Origin: Fibrobacterota bacterium
GTDB taxonomy: Bacteria > Fibrobacterota > Fibrobacteria > UBA5070
Assembly: GCA_029557215.1 (NCBI GenBank)
Contig: JAKPQQ010000064.1
Location: forward strand, 33,648 to 97,647
Length of the DNA stretch: 64,000 nucleotides
Direction of reading: 5' to 3'
Below, one piece after another: positions 18,914 to 27,262 of this stretch. The notes beneath the pieces were generated by a model, which was given only the letters and a program-made list of their open reading frames with translations, was not told the DNA's origin and did not search any database. Each line of letters begins with the position of its first letter. The first letter of the stretch is position 1. The translations under genes were made by a program, and so were the position numbers.

Positions 18914-19795
18914 TTGAATCCGACCCCGGCGCAACTCAGATGGACCGGCTTGTTCCTGGTCGCGGGAGCCCTCCTGGTGGTGGGCGCGGTGGTGTTCCTC
19001 ATGGGCTCGAGGCTTTCGCGGGACGTGCTTCCGCTGTCGTGCGAGGTCAGGGGCGAATCGGTGTCGGGGCTGTCCACCGGAGGCAAGGTGGAGCTGCGCG
19101 GCATCGAGGTGGGGCGCGTGGTCTCCATGGAGTTCGACCCCGAGGACCCCGAACGGATCCTGGTGGGCATCGAAGTCGACCCCAAGGCGCCCGTGTACAA
19201 GGACGCCTGGGCCACGCTCGAGATCTTCGGGATCACGGGGCTCAAGTACCTGGAACTGTCTCCCGGAACGCCATCCACCGGAAGACCCGAACCCGGCACG
19301 ATCCTGCCCACCCGGCCCAGCCTCACGACGGGACTCCTGAACGCGATGGACACCATCGCGCGATCCAGCGTGCGCGTCCTGGAAAACCTGGACGCGCTCA
19401 CGAGCAGGGATCGCCGCGGGCAGATCGATTCCATCGTGGCGGACCTTCGGCGGACTTCGGCGGACTTCGCGACCATGGCGGGGAACCTGAAGGACGCGCG
19501 CCTGGACAGCCAGGTGACCAGCATCGCCCGCCAGGTGACCAAGGCGGTGCACAACATCGACAGCGCCCTGGGGGCGAGCAAGCCGGCGCAGTCCATGGCC
19601 CGGATCGACACCGCCGCCGGCGCCATGGCGAACGTGGCGCGCCGGGCCGACCTCATGCTGGGCCGGTCGCAAAGCGACATCTACCGGTCGCTGGAAGACC
19701 TGCGATCGACCATGCGCAACCTCGCCGACTTCAGCCAGACCATCCGTGACAATCCCGCGGCGGTGCTCCGCTCGGGCGACAAGGGGGATGAATGA
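18914..19795 (+). CDS. mlaD: MCE-domain protein (MlaD-like) with long helical C-terminus
   Basis: MCE proteins form hexameric rings or tubes that carry lipid across the periplasm. The 293-residue product has one N-terminal membrane helix (about 10-32), an MCE domain (about 38-118; GLSTGGKVELRGIEVGRV and FGITGLKYLEL) and a long alpha-helical tail. The tail is as in the longer MCE proteins whose helices form a barrel. I place the start at TTG 18914, 16 bases after the ATPase stop, because upstream in-frame codons overlap that gene and would precede the membrane helix by over 50 residues. The ribosome site is weak. The stop overlaps the next gene. Confidence 0.85.
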   Translation: MNPTPAQLRWTGLFLVAGALLVVGAVVFLMGSRLSRDVLPLSCEVRGESVSGLSTGGKVELRGIEVGRVVSMEFDPEDPERILVGIEVDPKAPVYKDAWATLEIFGITGLKYLELSPGTPSTGRPEPGTILPTRPSLTTGLLNAMDTIARSSVRVLENLDALTSRDRRGQIDSIVADLRRTSADFATMAGNLKDARLDSQVTSIARQVTKAVHNIDSALGASKPAQSMARIDTAAGAMANVARRADLMLGRSQSDIYRSLEDLRSTMRNLADFSQTIRDNPAAVLRSGDKGDE

Positions 19796-20415
19796 CCATC
19801 CGATCCGCGACGATTCTCGGCGTTCTGGCGACGCTTCTTGCGGGGTGCTTTTCCGCCCAGTCCAACGAGTACCGCTTCTACGTGCTCGACTACGTTCCCG
19901 AGACGTCCAAGGAACGGCTTGCGAAAGGTCCGTGGCAAGGCACCATCCTGGTCCGCAACTTCCCGATGGGCGAGGCCTACCAACGGCCGGAGCTGGTCTA
20001 CCGGACGTCGGCACACGAGATCCGCTACCATCGCCGCGACCGTTGGGCGGTTCGGACGGATCATGTCGTGTCGGACATGGTCCGGAAGCACCTTCTTGCC
20101 TCGAAGCTGTTCGGGCGCGTCCAGAACCAGTACGAGGAGGACCAGCCCGACTACGAACTGCGCGGTCGCGTCGTCTCGCTCGAGGAGTACGTGACGGAAA
20201 CCGCGCGCTACGCCCACCTGGACATGCATCTGGACTTCATCCGGATGTCCGACAACAAGACGCTTTGGAGCCAGGATTTCGACGTCCGCCGCGAAATCCT
20301 CGGCCGGACTCCGGTCCTCACCGTGCGGGCGCTATCGAGCTTGCTCGAGGCGACCATGGATCGGGCCATCGGGGCGATCGATTCCACGATGTCCGCGATG
20401 GAGCGCGCTCCGTGA
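19792..20415 (+). CDS. ABC-transport auxiliary lipoprotein (PqiC-like)
   Basis: The 207-residue product has a lipoprotein signal ending LLAGC and an ABC-transport auxiliary domain as in PqiC/YmbA. These outer-membrane lipoproteins pair with MCE systems. Visible elements are RFYVLDYV near the start, a central DYELRGRVVSLEEY and the closing helix. It overlaps both neighbours by four bases, so it is an integral member of the MCE operon and probably helps dock the periplasmic tube at the outer membrane. Confidence 0.8.
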   Translation: MTIRSATILGVLATLLAGCFSAQSNEYRFYVLDYVPETSKERLAKGPWQGTILVRNFPMGEAYQRPELVYRTSAHEIRYHRRDRWAVRTDHVVSDMVRKHLLASKLFGRVQNQYEEDQPDYELRGRVVSLEEYVTETARYAHLDMHLDFIRMSDNKTLWSQDFDVRREILGRTPVLTVRALSSLLEATMDRAIGAIDSTMSAMERAP

Positions 20416-22097
20416 GGTGGATTCCGTCCGTCCTTTCGTTGTTGGGCGCCGTCTGGGCCGCGCCGTCCCCGGAATTGCCGGGGATCGACGTGAGGGATCT
20501 CGGGCCCACCTGGGGTGACACGGTGACACGGCGGTACGGGGCCGATCGTCGGGAAACGGGCGGTGGGATCGGTCGCTGGGCGGCGCCTCCGCCGGAGGTC
20601 CAGTTGGAGGCCGACGAGGTGCTGCTGGGCATGGGCGAAGGCGCCGTGTTCGTGCCGAGCATGACGCACGGACGGCTGGAGCCGCGGGTGTCGGTGGCCG
20701 ACTCCGGTGGACGGTTCATTTCGATCGGGCCGTCGGGCCGCAGGATGCGGCTCAAGCCGGGCGCCTACAAGGTGTCGTTCGGGTCGGGTTCGGAAGCCCA
20801 GAGGATGGAAATTCCGGTGGTCGTGGAGGACGGCGAGACGACCGTGACGCCCACGCCCTGGGCCGGGCTCACCATCGCGACGATCTCCACCGACCGCCAG
20901 CATTTCCGGGGCGAATACAAGCTGATGCGCCAGGACCGGTTCCAGAGCTACGGCGAAGGGTTCGGGCAGACCGAGGATCGGATTTCCGACCTGCCCACCT
21001 GGATCCTGCCTCCCGGAGTCTACAAGATCACCGGGCTTTCGGCGGGCACCGACGACCTGACGAATTTCGTGACGGTGCGTCTTCTGGCCGGCGAATGGAC
21101 CGACTTCACCCTGGTGATGGACGGCGAGAAGGTGGTCGGGGGCGGAGCCATCAGCCAGATCGCGGGAAGCCCCGTCCGCAAGGATTGGCGGTTCGGAGCG
21201 GACCTTGGCGGAAGCGTGTCGTGGACACGCGAGAAGCTCTCGCGCCAGGAGAACATCCGCACCACCACGAACCTTTCCGGATACACGCAGCTGCGCCTGC
21301 GGCGCGAGAAGGACGACTGGCTCACCAGCGCCAGGCTGCAGTTCGTGGGTGGAGCGACGGAAACCGGCGACGACGACTGGAAGATCGCTCCCGACGAGAT
21401 CGTGGCCCAGATCTTCGCGGTCCGGAGGGTCACGCCGCGGATCGGCCCCTACGGCCGGTTGGTGGCCACGTCGCACCTGCTGCCGTCGGAGATCGACCTT
21501 TCCACCACGACATCGGCCCCGACCATGCTGTTCGTGCGCGATCCGGCAACGGGGCGGTTCGAACGGCGGGCGCCGGGCGGGACCAGTTGGCAGATGGCGT
21601 CCAGCTTCGCGCCGCTGGAAATCAGGCAGGGGTTGGGCCTCAACGTGGAAGTGGTCCAGACGCGACCGGTGGATCTATCCCTGCAGGCCGGCGTGGCTTC
21701 GCGGCAGGTGTTCCCGTTCGGTGCCTACTACCAGAGGTCGCTGGACAATCCGTTCCTGCTGGAAGAGCTCCGCAGCCAGGACACCAACGTCACGGCCCTG
21801 AACTCCGTGGTGATGCAGCGGGCCGTGTTCGACCACGGCACCGGCCTGGAAGCCACTGCGGAACTGCGCGCGCAGCTGGGCAGCTCGGCGAGCCTCACTT
21901 CGGCGCCGGGTCTGTTCTGGAGCCTGTGGCCGCGCGACCAGCTGGAGTTTTCCGTGCTCACGGTGCTTTCGCTGCACCTCACGCGGTTCGCGTCGGTGGA
22001 CTACCGCTACGCGATCAAGAAGAGTCTCGACGAGGGCGCGATCCACCGCTACCCCTACAGCCACCAGGTGCTGCTGCGGTTCTCGTTCGGGAGCTGA
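20412..22097 (+). CDS. Unrecognised outer-membrane beta-barrel protein of the MCE operon
   Basis: The 561-residue product is read from GTG 20412, which overlaps the lipoprotein stop. A short signal peptide (ending near AVWAA) precedes a periplasmic region with PEGA-like beta segments (about 75-215; LKPGAYKVSFGSG, LPPGVYKITGLS). A C-terminal half of amphipathic strands follows and ends in an aromatic residue near the C-terminus (YSHQVLLRFSFGS), as in outer-membrane barrels. I know no named family for it. Its position as last gene of an MCE lipid-transport operon suggests it is the outer-membrane acceptor or donor for this machine. Confidence 0.7.
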   Translation: MRWIPSVLSLLGAVWAAPSPELPGIDVRDLGPTWGDTVTRRYGADRRETGGGIGRWAAPPPEVQLEADEVLLGMGEGAVFVPSMTHGRLEPRVSVADSGGRFISIGPSGRRMRLKPGAYKVSFGSGSEAQRMEIPVVVEDGETTVTPTPWAGLTIATISTDRQHFRGEYKLMRQDRFQSYGEGFGQTEDRISDLPTWILPPGVYKITGLSAGTDDLTNFVTVRLLAGEWTDFTLVMDGEKVVGGGAISQIAGSPVRKDWRFGADLGGSVSWTREKLSRQENIRTTTNLSGYTQLRLRREKDDWLTSARLQFVGGATETGDDDWKIAPDEIVAQIFAVRRVTPRIGPYGRLVATSHLLPSEIDLSTTTSAPTMLFVRDPATGRFERRAPGGTSWQMASSFAPLEIRQGLGLNVEVVQTRPVDLSLQAGVASRQVFPFGAYYQRSLDNPFLLEELRSQDTNVTALNSVVMQRAVFDHGTGLEATAELRAQLGSSASLTSAPGLFWSLWPRDQLEFSVLTVLSLHLTRFASVDYRYAIKKSLDEGAIHRYPYSHQVLLRFSFGS

Positions 22098-22104
22098 GCG
22101 GAAC

Positions 22105-23571
22105 CTACCCCGGTTCGCCCACGGTGCTCACGTACAGGATCGCGTGCGACAGATCCTGCCCCAACGTGCGGTTGACCTGGTCGTCGAAGTACCCGCCGAT
22201 CCCGGACGCTCCCAGGCCCATGGCCTGCGCGGCCAGGTTCAGACGTTCCCCGAAGTGCCCGGCGTCCATGCACAGCGGGCGGTAGGCGCGCTCGCCCATG
22301 AGGTCGACAGCCAGTTCAAGGGGGACGGAATGGACCACCAGGAACGAGGCGTTGCCGCCCAGTTCCTGCCCCAGGCACATCTTCAGGCTTTCTTCGCGGA
22401 ACGCGCCCTCGCGGTGGAGGGCGATCGCGTTGGTTTCGGGGTCCCAATGCCAGATTCCGGGCTCCACCCCATGGATCGCGTTGGCCACGATCCAGGTGTC
22501 CAGCAGCCCGGCGGGCGACAGCGTTTCTTCCGGCGGAATCCGGCTCCAGGACATCAGGGTGGAAAACTGTTCGAGGGACACCGGGGTCCAGCCGTAGGAT
22601 CGGCACGACCTCCGTTCGATCGCCGCCCGCACGATGTTCCCGGGCGAGGCCGATTCGAGCGGTTTCTTGTAGGAGAGTTCGGGCTTGCGCGTCGGGCGGG
22701 CGATGAAGTCGGGAATGCCCGGACGGCCCGGTGGGATGCGCGCGAGCCGATGCGCGTGCACCTGCAGCTTGCCGGGCTCCACGTGCGCGGCGGCCTCGGT
22801 GGGGTCGGGCGTGGGGCTGCGCAGGCAGCGCGAGACGGTTTTTGTCAGTGGTTTGCCGATCGGCACCGCCAGCAGGGGGACTTCGTCCTCGTCGGGGAAC
22901 AGCAGGTCGGACAGTCCCATGTCGCAGAACCCCGACATGGGCACGGCGTCGAGCCCTTCTCGGCGGGAGGCTTCGAGCAGGTTCCCCGCCAGGTGCCCGG
23001 CGTCGAGCAGGATGCGGCGGTAGGCGCGTTCGCCGTAGCGCCAGGCGCCCCGCGAGAACAGGCCCGTGAGCACGGCGATGGCCGATGCCTCGGAAGCGGG
23101 TTGGGAGCCGAACAGGGCGGTCGAAGCCTCGGCCCGGAAGTCGCCGCGCCAGACGGGGATGAGCGCGAAGCCGGGGGCGTGGAACTGCCAGATTCCGGGC
23201 TCCAGGCCTTCCACGTCCAGGACGATCCAGTACAGTTCCACAGGGTACAGGCCGCCCGCCGAAGGGTTGGTGCGGTACAGGTGAGGATCCTGGGGCGAAC
23301 CGCCCATGGCGCTCACGCCCGCGGCGAACCACGACAACCGCGCGAGCGAAGCCAGGTCCATGCGGTCGGGAAGCGGCGGGTACTCGCCCGAGCCGTCTTC
23401 TTCCACGAAATTGGACAGGAATTCCAGGTGCGGACGGATGTCGACGTGCTCGGAGCCCGCGATGGACTTCCAGGCGCGCGGCTGTTCGGCCCAGTTCGCC
23501 TGGCCCAGCCGGTCGATCGTCATCGGGTCGTACTTGGTCAGTTCGTGGTAGCGTTCGATGAAGCTGCTCAT
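22105..23571 (-). CDS. SagB-type nitroreductase, two tandem domains
   Basis: SagB/ThcOx proteins are FMN-dependent nitroreductase-fold dehydrogenases, some of which oxidise azolines in ribosomal peptide natural products. The 488-residue protein contains the fold twice. The N-terminal copy (about 65-245) has RTNPSAGGLYPVELYW; the C-terminal copy (about 290-488) has ERRSCRSY and a matching GERAYRPLCMDAGH. Both copies keep the paired ...YRRILLDAGH / YRPLCMDAGH motif, so the duplication is internal. No cyclodehydratase (YcaO), precursor peptide or transporter is adjacent, so a peptide-modifying role is not supported here. A GACGGTTTTTGTC tag lies inside (22834). It is convergent with the MCE operon. 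Confidence 0.85.
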   Translation of the reverse strand: MSSFIERYHELTKYDPMTIDRLGQANWAEQPRAWKSIAGSEHVDIRPHLEFLSNFVEEDGSGEYPPLPDRMDLASLARLSWFAAGVSAMGGSPQDPHLYRTNPSAGGLYPVELYWIVLDVEGLEPGIWQFHAPGFALIPVWRGDFRAEASTALFGSQPASEASAIAVLTGLFSRGAWRYGERAYRRILLDAGHLAGNLLEASRREGLDAVPMSGFCDMGLSDLLFPDEDEVPLLAVPIGKPLTKTVSRCLRSPTPDPTEAAAHVEPGKLQVHAHRLARIPPGRPGIPDFIARPTRKPELSYKKPLESASPGNIVRAAIERRSCRSYGWTPVSLEQFSTLMSWSRIPPEETLSPAGLLDTWIVANAIHGVEPGIWHWDPETNAIALHREGAFREESLKMCLGQELGGNASFLVVHSVPLELAVDLMGERAYRPLCMDAGHFGERLNLAAQAMGLGASGIGGYFDDQVNRTLGQDLSHAILYVSTVGEPG

Positions 23572-23587
23572 GGCGTGGAAGCGTTCC

Positions 23588-24250
23588 TCAGTCCCGCGTC
23601 AGGGGCGCGTAGGCCTCGCGGGCCGCGATGTGGTAGAACCGGTGTTCTTCGGGGCACCAACCCGTCAATTCGTGTCCATAGACGCAGCCCGTGTCGAGTC
23701 CCTTGACGTCGGGACGGTCCACGAATCCACGCATGGCCCAATGACCGAACGCCACCGGCACGGGCCAGCGGATGCAGTCGAACCAGGCCGGGTCGTGCGG
23801 GTTGTCCAGGTCTTCGCCCTTGCCGTCCCAGGTGCGGATGGTCAGGATGGCCTGGCGGGACATGTCCTGCAGGCTCGTCTTGCCAGGTTCCAGGCCGGCG
23901 TGGACCACCAGCAGGTCGCCGAGGTCCACCCACAGCGGCCAATGGGCCACGCGGGCGGCGGTTTCCGACACCGACGCGCCCAGGCGGTGCTCGTAGCGCC
24001 GTTCCTTGTCGGTCCATTTCTCGGGGATCGTGGAGGCCATCTTGAGCAGCTTGGCTTCGTGGTTGCCCATGGCGCAGACGATCCCGTGGCGCTCCACCAG
24101 ATCCAGGACCCCGGGAGTGTCTGGGCCCTTGTTCACCAGGTCGCCCACGGCCACCAGCCGGTCGCCGGACACGGGACCGAACGCCGTCAGGAGCTGGTTT
24201 AGCTCCCGGCTACATCCGTGGACGTCGCCGATGACGAGCGTGCGGTTCAG
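23588..24250 (-). CDS. PPP-family metallophosphatase (ApaH/PrpA-like)
   Basis: The 220-residue protein has the complete phosphoprotein-phosphatase metal-site signature: GDVHG (residues 8-12), GDLVNKGPDT (about 36-45), GNHE (62-65), and later HAG and GHW. Such enzymes remove phosphate from proteins or cleave diadenosine tetraphosphate. The start is unusual. No ATG, GTG or TTG lies between the preceding gene and GDVHG, so translation probably begins at CTG 24250, which overlaps the CBM48 gene's stop codon, by coupled re-initiation. The first ATG downstream would remove two metal motifs. It is downstream of, and coupled to, the CBM48 protein. Confidence 0.85.
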   Translation of the reverse strand: MNRTLVIGDVHGCSRELNQLLTAFGPVSGDRLVAVGDLVNKGPDTPGVLDLVERHGIVCAMGNHEAKLLKMASTIPEKWTDKERRYEHRLGASVSETAARVAHWPLWVDLGDLLVVHAGLEPGKTSLQDMSRQAILTIRTWDGKGEDLDNPHDPAWFDCIRWPVPVAFGHWAMRGFVDRPDVKGLDTGCVYGHELTGWCPEEHRFYHIAAREAYAPLTRD

Positions 24251-24789
24251 GCGACGACGAGCAGGTTGTTCGCCGAACCGAACGGACCGGGCACCTGCTG
24301 GCGGTCCGGATCGGGCTCGTAGGACATGCCGTCGTACACGTACTTGTATTCGTAGGAGCCGCGCTTGAGCTTGAGCTTGGTGCTCCAGAGCCCGTTCTTG
24401 TCGCGCTTGAGGGGGTTCTTGCCGAGCTTCCAGTCGTTGAAGCTGCCCACCAGGTCGACCGCGCCGGATTTGGGCGAGTAGCGTTCGAACAGGACTTCGA
24501 CCAGCTCGTTGGACGCCTTGGGGGCCGCCACCGCGGCGACCTTGGCGGGCGCGGCCTTCTTGGACGGCGCGACCTTCGCGACCGGAGCCTTGGCCGCGGC
24601 CTTCTTGGCGGGAGCCGCCTTGGGCGCGGCCTTGGGGGCCGGCACCGCGGCGGCCTTCTTGACGGGGGCGGCCTTCTTGGCCACCGGAGCCTTGGCGGCG
24701 GCGGGCTTCGCCGGAGCGGCCTTCCTGGCGGCCGGCTTCGTGGCGACGGATTTTGTCACGGGTTTCGGGGCACTCTTCTTGGCAGCCAT
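24247..24789 (-). CDS. CBM48/AMPK-type glycan-binding protein with histone-H1-like tail
   Basis: The 180-residue product has two parts. Residues 1 to about 92 are almost entirely Lys, Ala, Pro and Val in repeated AAPAKKA-like units, very like the tails of bacterial histone-H1-like proteins. Residues about 95-180 form a glycogen-binding (CBM48/AMPK-beta) domain: VDLVGSFNDWK, GLWSTKLKLKRGSYEYKY and the closing FGSANNLL. No catalytic domain is present. AGGAGG precedes the ATG. The gene overlaps the phosphatase gene by four bases. The combination suggests a basic, polyanion-binding anchor attached to a carbohydrate-sensing module; that function is inferred. Confidence 0.8.
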   Translation of the reverse strand: MAAKKSAPKPVTKSVATKPAARKAAPAKPAAAKAPVAKKAAPVKKAAAVPAPKAAPKAAPAKKAAAKAPVAKVAPSKKAAPAKVAAVAAPKASNELVEVLFERYSPKSGAVDLVGSFNDWKLGKNPLKRDKNGLWSTKLKLKRGSYEYKYVYDGMSYEPDPDRQQVPGPFGSANNLLVVA

Positions 24790-25154
24790 TTCTAGCCTCC
24801 TGAGCGGTGATGTGGTAACGCTCCAAATAGAACAATACCATTCGCGTCGGGCATGGGCGCGGATTCTGTCCGCGGTTTCGCGGCAGGGGCCGAAGCCCGG
24901 ACGGGCCGGGACCCGGCGACGGGGGAGGATGCCGAGTCGGGGAGCCGCGGCCCGGCTCGCGAGGACCCGACCGGCGCATCGCGCCGGCGCCGCCCGTATT
25001 CCCGATGCAACCGAGCCGGGAGGAAGGGATGGCGCTGGCGGTGGAAATCGAACGCACGAGGCGCGAATTCAGTTGGGATTCGGGAGTTTGCGCGATGTCG
25101 GGCGAAGTATATTTGCGGTTTCGCAACCTCCGCGCAGAAATCAAGAAAGAGGAT
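24790..25154. other. 365-base gap between divergent genes
   Basis: No gene is supported here. The left end holds the leader of the CBM48 gene (AGGAGG; an A/T-rich patch around 24820-24842 read leftward contains TATTGT and could be part of its promoter). The middle is very GC-rich, with short inverted repeats such as CCGGCGCG/CGCGCCGG near 24970-24990. The right end, with AGTATATTTG at about 25108, may carry the promoter of the gene at 25155. Confidence 0.5.
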
Positions 25155-25670
25155 ATGAGCGACAAGGAAACGGTCCGTAAAAGGATCAACAGTTTCATCG
25201 ACCCCAAGTCGGGGACGGACAACGCCACGGAAATCACGCGGCTGATCAAGAGCGTGTTCGACGATTTCCTTGCCCAGGGGTTGACCCCGGAAAAGGCGAC
25301 CGAGAAATCGCGCATCGAGATCCTGTCCTGGAAGTACCTGTTCCGCGTCCGCAAGTCGGATTTCGCGGAACTCTTGGCGCAGATCGAAAAGGTCTGCGCG
25401 GCTTGCGACTTTTCGCGGCTCGTGACACCTGCAATCGAGGTGATCGAGAGCGATTCGGGCAAGGTCAAGATCTACTTCCGCAAGAAGAAGTTCCAGATCC
25501 AGGTGCCCAAGGGCTACCAGATCAAGAAGGAACACCTCGACAAGATGTCCAAGACGCTCGAAGAGTTCTACTTCGACAACTTGGACGATTTTGGCGACCG
25601 GACCCTCAAGGCGACCATGACCGTGGCGCGCCTGGAGACGCTTCCGCGCTACGATCTCTGGTTCGAGTGA
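25155..25670 (+). CDS. Conserved-looking protein of unknown function
   Basis: The 171-residue soluble product begins MSDKETVRKRINSF, with AGAGG just upstream of the ATG. An ATG 60 bases earlier is open but lacks a ribosome site. It has no signal peptide or membrane helix. The sequence alternates charged helices (TEITRLIKSVFDDFLAQGL) with a basic beta segment (KVKIYFRKKKFQIQVPKGY) and an acidic helix near the C-terminus (EEFYFDNLDDFGD). I do not recognise the family. It stands alone between divergent and parallel genes, so context gives no clue. Confidence 0.65.
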   Translation: MSDKETVRKRINSFIDPKSGTDNATEITRLIKSVFDDFLAQGLTPEKATEKSRIEILSWKYLFRVRKSDFAELLAQIEKVCAACDFSRLVTPAIEVIESDSGKVKIYFRKKKFQIQVPKGYQIKKEHLDKMSKTLEEFYFDNLDDFGDRTLKATMTVARLETLPRYDLWFE

Positions 25671-25766
25671 CCTGAAGCGCCGCGTCGGGCCGCGTGCCCG
25701 CGTCGGTGCTCGAGTCGGTTCTTTCCGGTCGGCGACGACCCGAAGCGTATCCTACCTTGCGGGAGG

Positions 25767-26201
25767 ATGGCTTTTTCGCGTCTGCCTTTTTTGCTGGTTC
25801 TCCTGTCGGTGGTCGACGTGTGTTCGGCCGGAATCTGGTCGGATCGAGGGATCGATCCCGGGAACGCGCGTCTGGCCGAACTCGATTCGGCCAAGGCGCG
25901 AGCAAAATACGCCGGTCGCACGCGTGCGGACCTGGAATCGACGCTCGGCCGCGATGGCAGACGGATTCTGGTTCCGACCGCCGACGGGGGGTGGATCGAA
26001 TGGGACGGCGGAACGCCTCCCGGCGAACAGACCTGGGTGTACGAACTGCGCCGATCGGAAAGCCGCGGACCCCGCCTGTCCGAATTCCGTCGCGAAGACC
26101 GTCGCCTGGTGCTGGGACTGGACGATTCGGGCAAGGTCGTGTCGGTGGGCTGGAGCTGCGACACGTCGGCCTGGCGGAACAAGGCGACGCTTTCGCGCTA
26201 G
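25767..26201 (+). CDS. Small exported protein of unknown function
   Basis: The 144-residue product has a signal peptide (MAFSRLPFLLVLLSVVDVCSA). It is followed by a charged domain with beta-rich segments (RILVPTADGGWIEWDGG, DRRLVLGLDDSGKVVSVGW). The purine-rich GGGAGG abuts the ATG, closer than usual, so translation may be weak or the true start slightly different. Family unknown. It is convergent with the CDF gene and unrelated by context to the gene before it. Confidence 0.55.
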   Translation: MAFSRLPFLLVLLSVVDVCSAGIWSDRGIDPGNARLAELDSAKARAKYAGRTRADLESTLGRDGRRILVPTADGGWIEWDGGTPPGEQTWVYELRRSESRGPRLSEFRREDRRLVLGLDDSGKVVSVGWSCDTSAWRNKATLSR

Positions 26202-26224
26202 CCCGGCTCTCGCCTGGAGCGGAG

Positions 26225-27154
26225 CTATTCGCGCCCGGGGCAGACCTCGTGGCCGTGCCAGGTCTCGGTCCCGGAAGGCTCGACCTGGATCGTGGCATGG
26301 ATGTCGGGGTGCTCGTGGTGGAGCTTGTCGAGCGCTTTGCGCAGGATTTCGGTCGGATCGGTTTGGTCGCGATGGACCAGGTGCACCGAGAGCGCGGTGC
26401 GGGAATCGCCCAGCGGCCAGATGTGCAGATCGTGGAGGGATTCCACGCCTTCGATGCCGGCGAGGTCGGATTGGATTCTTGACGGATCGTGTCGCAGGGG
26501 CACGGCGTCCAGGATCGTGTCCAGCGTCTCGCGGAAGAACGGCCAGGTGTGCGCGAGAAGCCAGAGCGAGATCCCGAGCGCCAGGAGAGGATCGATCCAG
26601 GCCAACCCCGAGAAATGCACGGCGAGCCCGCCGACCACCACCGCCGCCGAGATCGCGGCATCGGACACCAGGTGCAGGTAGGCGCCGCGCGCGTTGATGC
26701 CGACGTTCCTGCTGCCGATCCACCAGGCGGACAAGACGTTCACGGCGATGCCGCCCAATGCCCACAGGGAGACCTGGAGTCCGTCCACCGCGATGGGATG
26801 GGCCAACCGCCAGATCGCGCCGATTCCCACCGCTGCAGCCCCCACCAGCACCAGCACGGCGTTGGCGAATCCGGCCAGTTGTCCGGTGCGATGCAGACCC
26901 CAGGTGCGGATGTGCGTCGCGCGGCGGCGGCTCAGGTTCGCGGCGATCCAGGCGAGCACGAGCCCGGTGGCATCGCCCAGATTGTGGACGGAATCCGACA
27001 GAAGCGCGGTGGACCCGAGCGCCAGTCCCGCGGCGGCCTGCGCCGCCGACCAACCCAGGTTCGCGATGCTCGCCTTGGCCAGGGCGGGGCTGGGGCTGGG
27101 GCGGTCGGGCATGTGGCCCATGTGGTGGATGTCGTGGTGGTGGTGGGATCCCAT
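26225..27154 (-). CDS. Cation diffusion facilitator (CDF) metal exporter
   Basis: CDF proteins export Zn2+ and similar ions in exchange for protons. The 309-residue product starts with a His-rich leader (MGSHHHHDIHHMGH). Six membrane helices follow with the metal-site residues in LLSDSVHNLGDATG (helix 2) and HLVSDAAISAA (helix 5). A cytoplasmic C-terminal domain ends the protein (SLHDLHIWPLG, HPDIHATIQ). This is the ZitB/CzcD layout. GGAGG lies six bases before the ATG. It diverges from the alkaline phosphatase gene, a zinc enzyme. Confidence 0.92.
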   Translation of the reverse strand: MGSHHHHDIHHMGHMPDRPSPSPALAKASIANLGWSAAQAAAGLALGSTALLSDSVHNLGDATGLVLAWIAANLSRRRATHIRTWGLHRTGQLAGFANAVLVLVGAAAVGIGAIWRLAHPIAVDGLQVSLWALGGIAVNVLSAWWIGSRNVGINARGAYLHLVSDAAISAAVVVGGLAVHFSGLAWIDPLLALGISLWLLAHTWPFFRETLDTILDAVPLRHDPSRIQSDLAGIEGVESLHDLHIWPLGDSRTALSVHLVHRDQTDPTEILRKALDKLHHEHPDIHATIQVEPSGTETWHGHEVCPGRE

Positions 27155-27262
27155 GTGCCTCCAAGATACCGTTCGCGGGCCCGGTGCCGGGAAATCGCCC
27201 CTCCGGGAAATGTTCCGAATTCGTTGCCGGGGATTGTCGGAACGCCATCGGGAGGCTTTGAT

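Noticed and set aside
22105..24789. Ribosomal peptide (TOMM) biosynthesis cluster around the SagB-type gene
   Set aside because: No YcaO, SagC-like, precursor or export genes nearby.
24792..25535. Minus-strand frame covering the 24.8-25.2 kb gap
   Set aside because: Opposes the better supported gene at 25155-25670 and has no recognisable domain.
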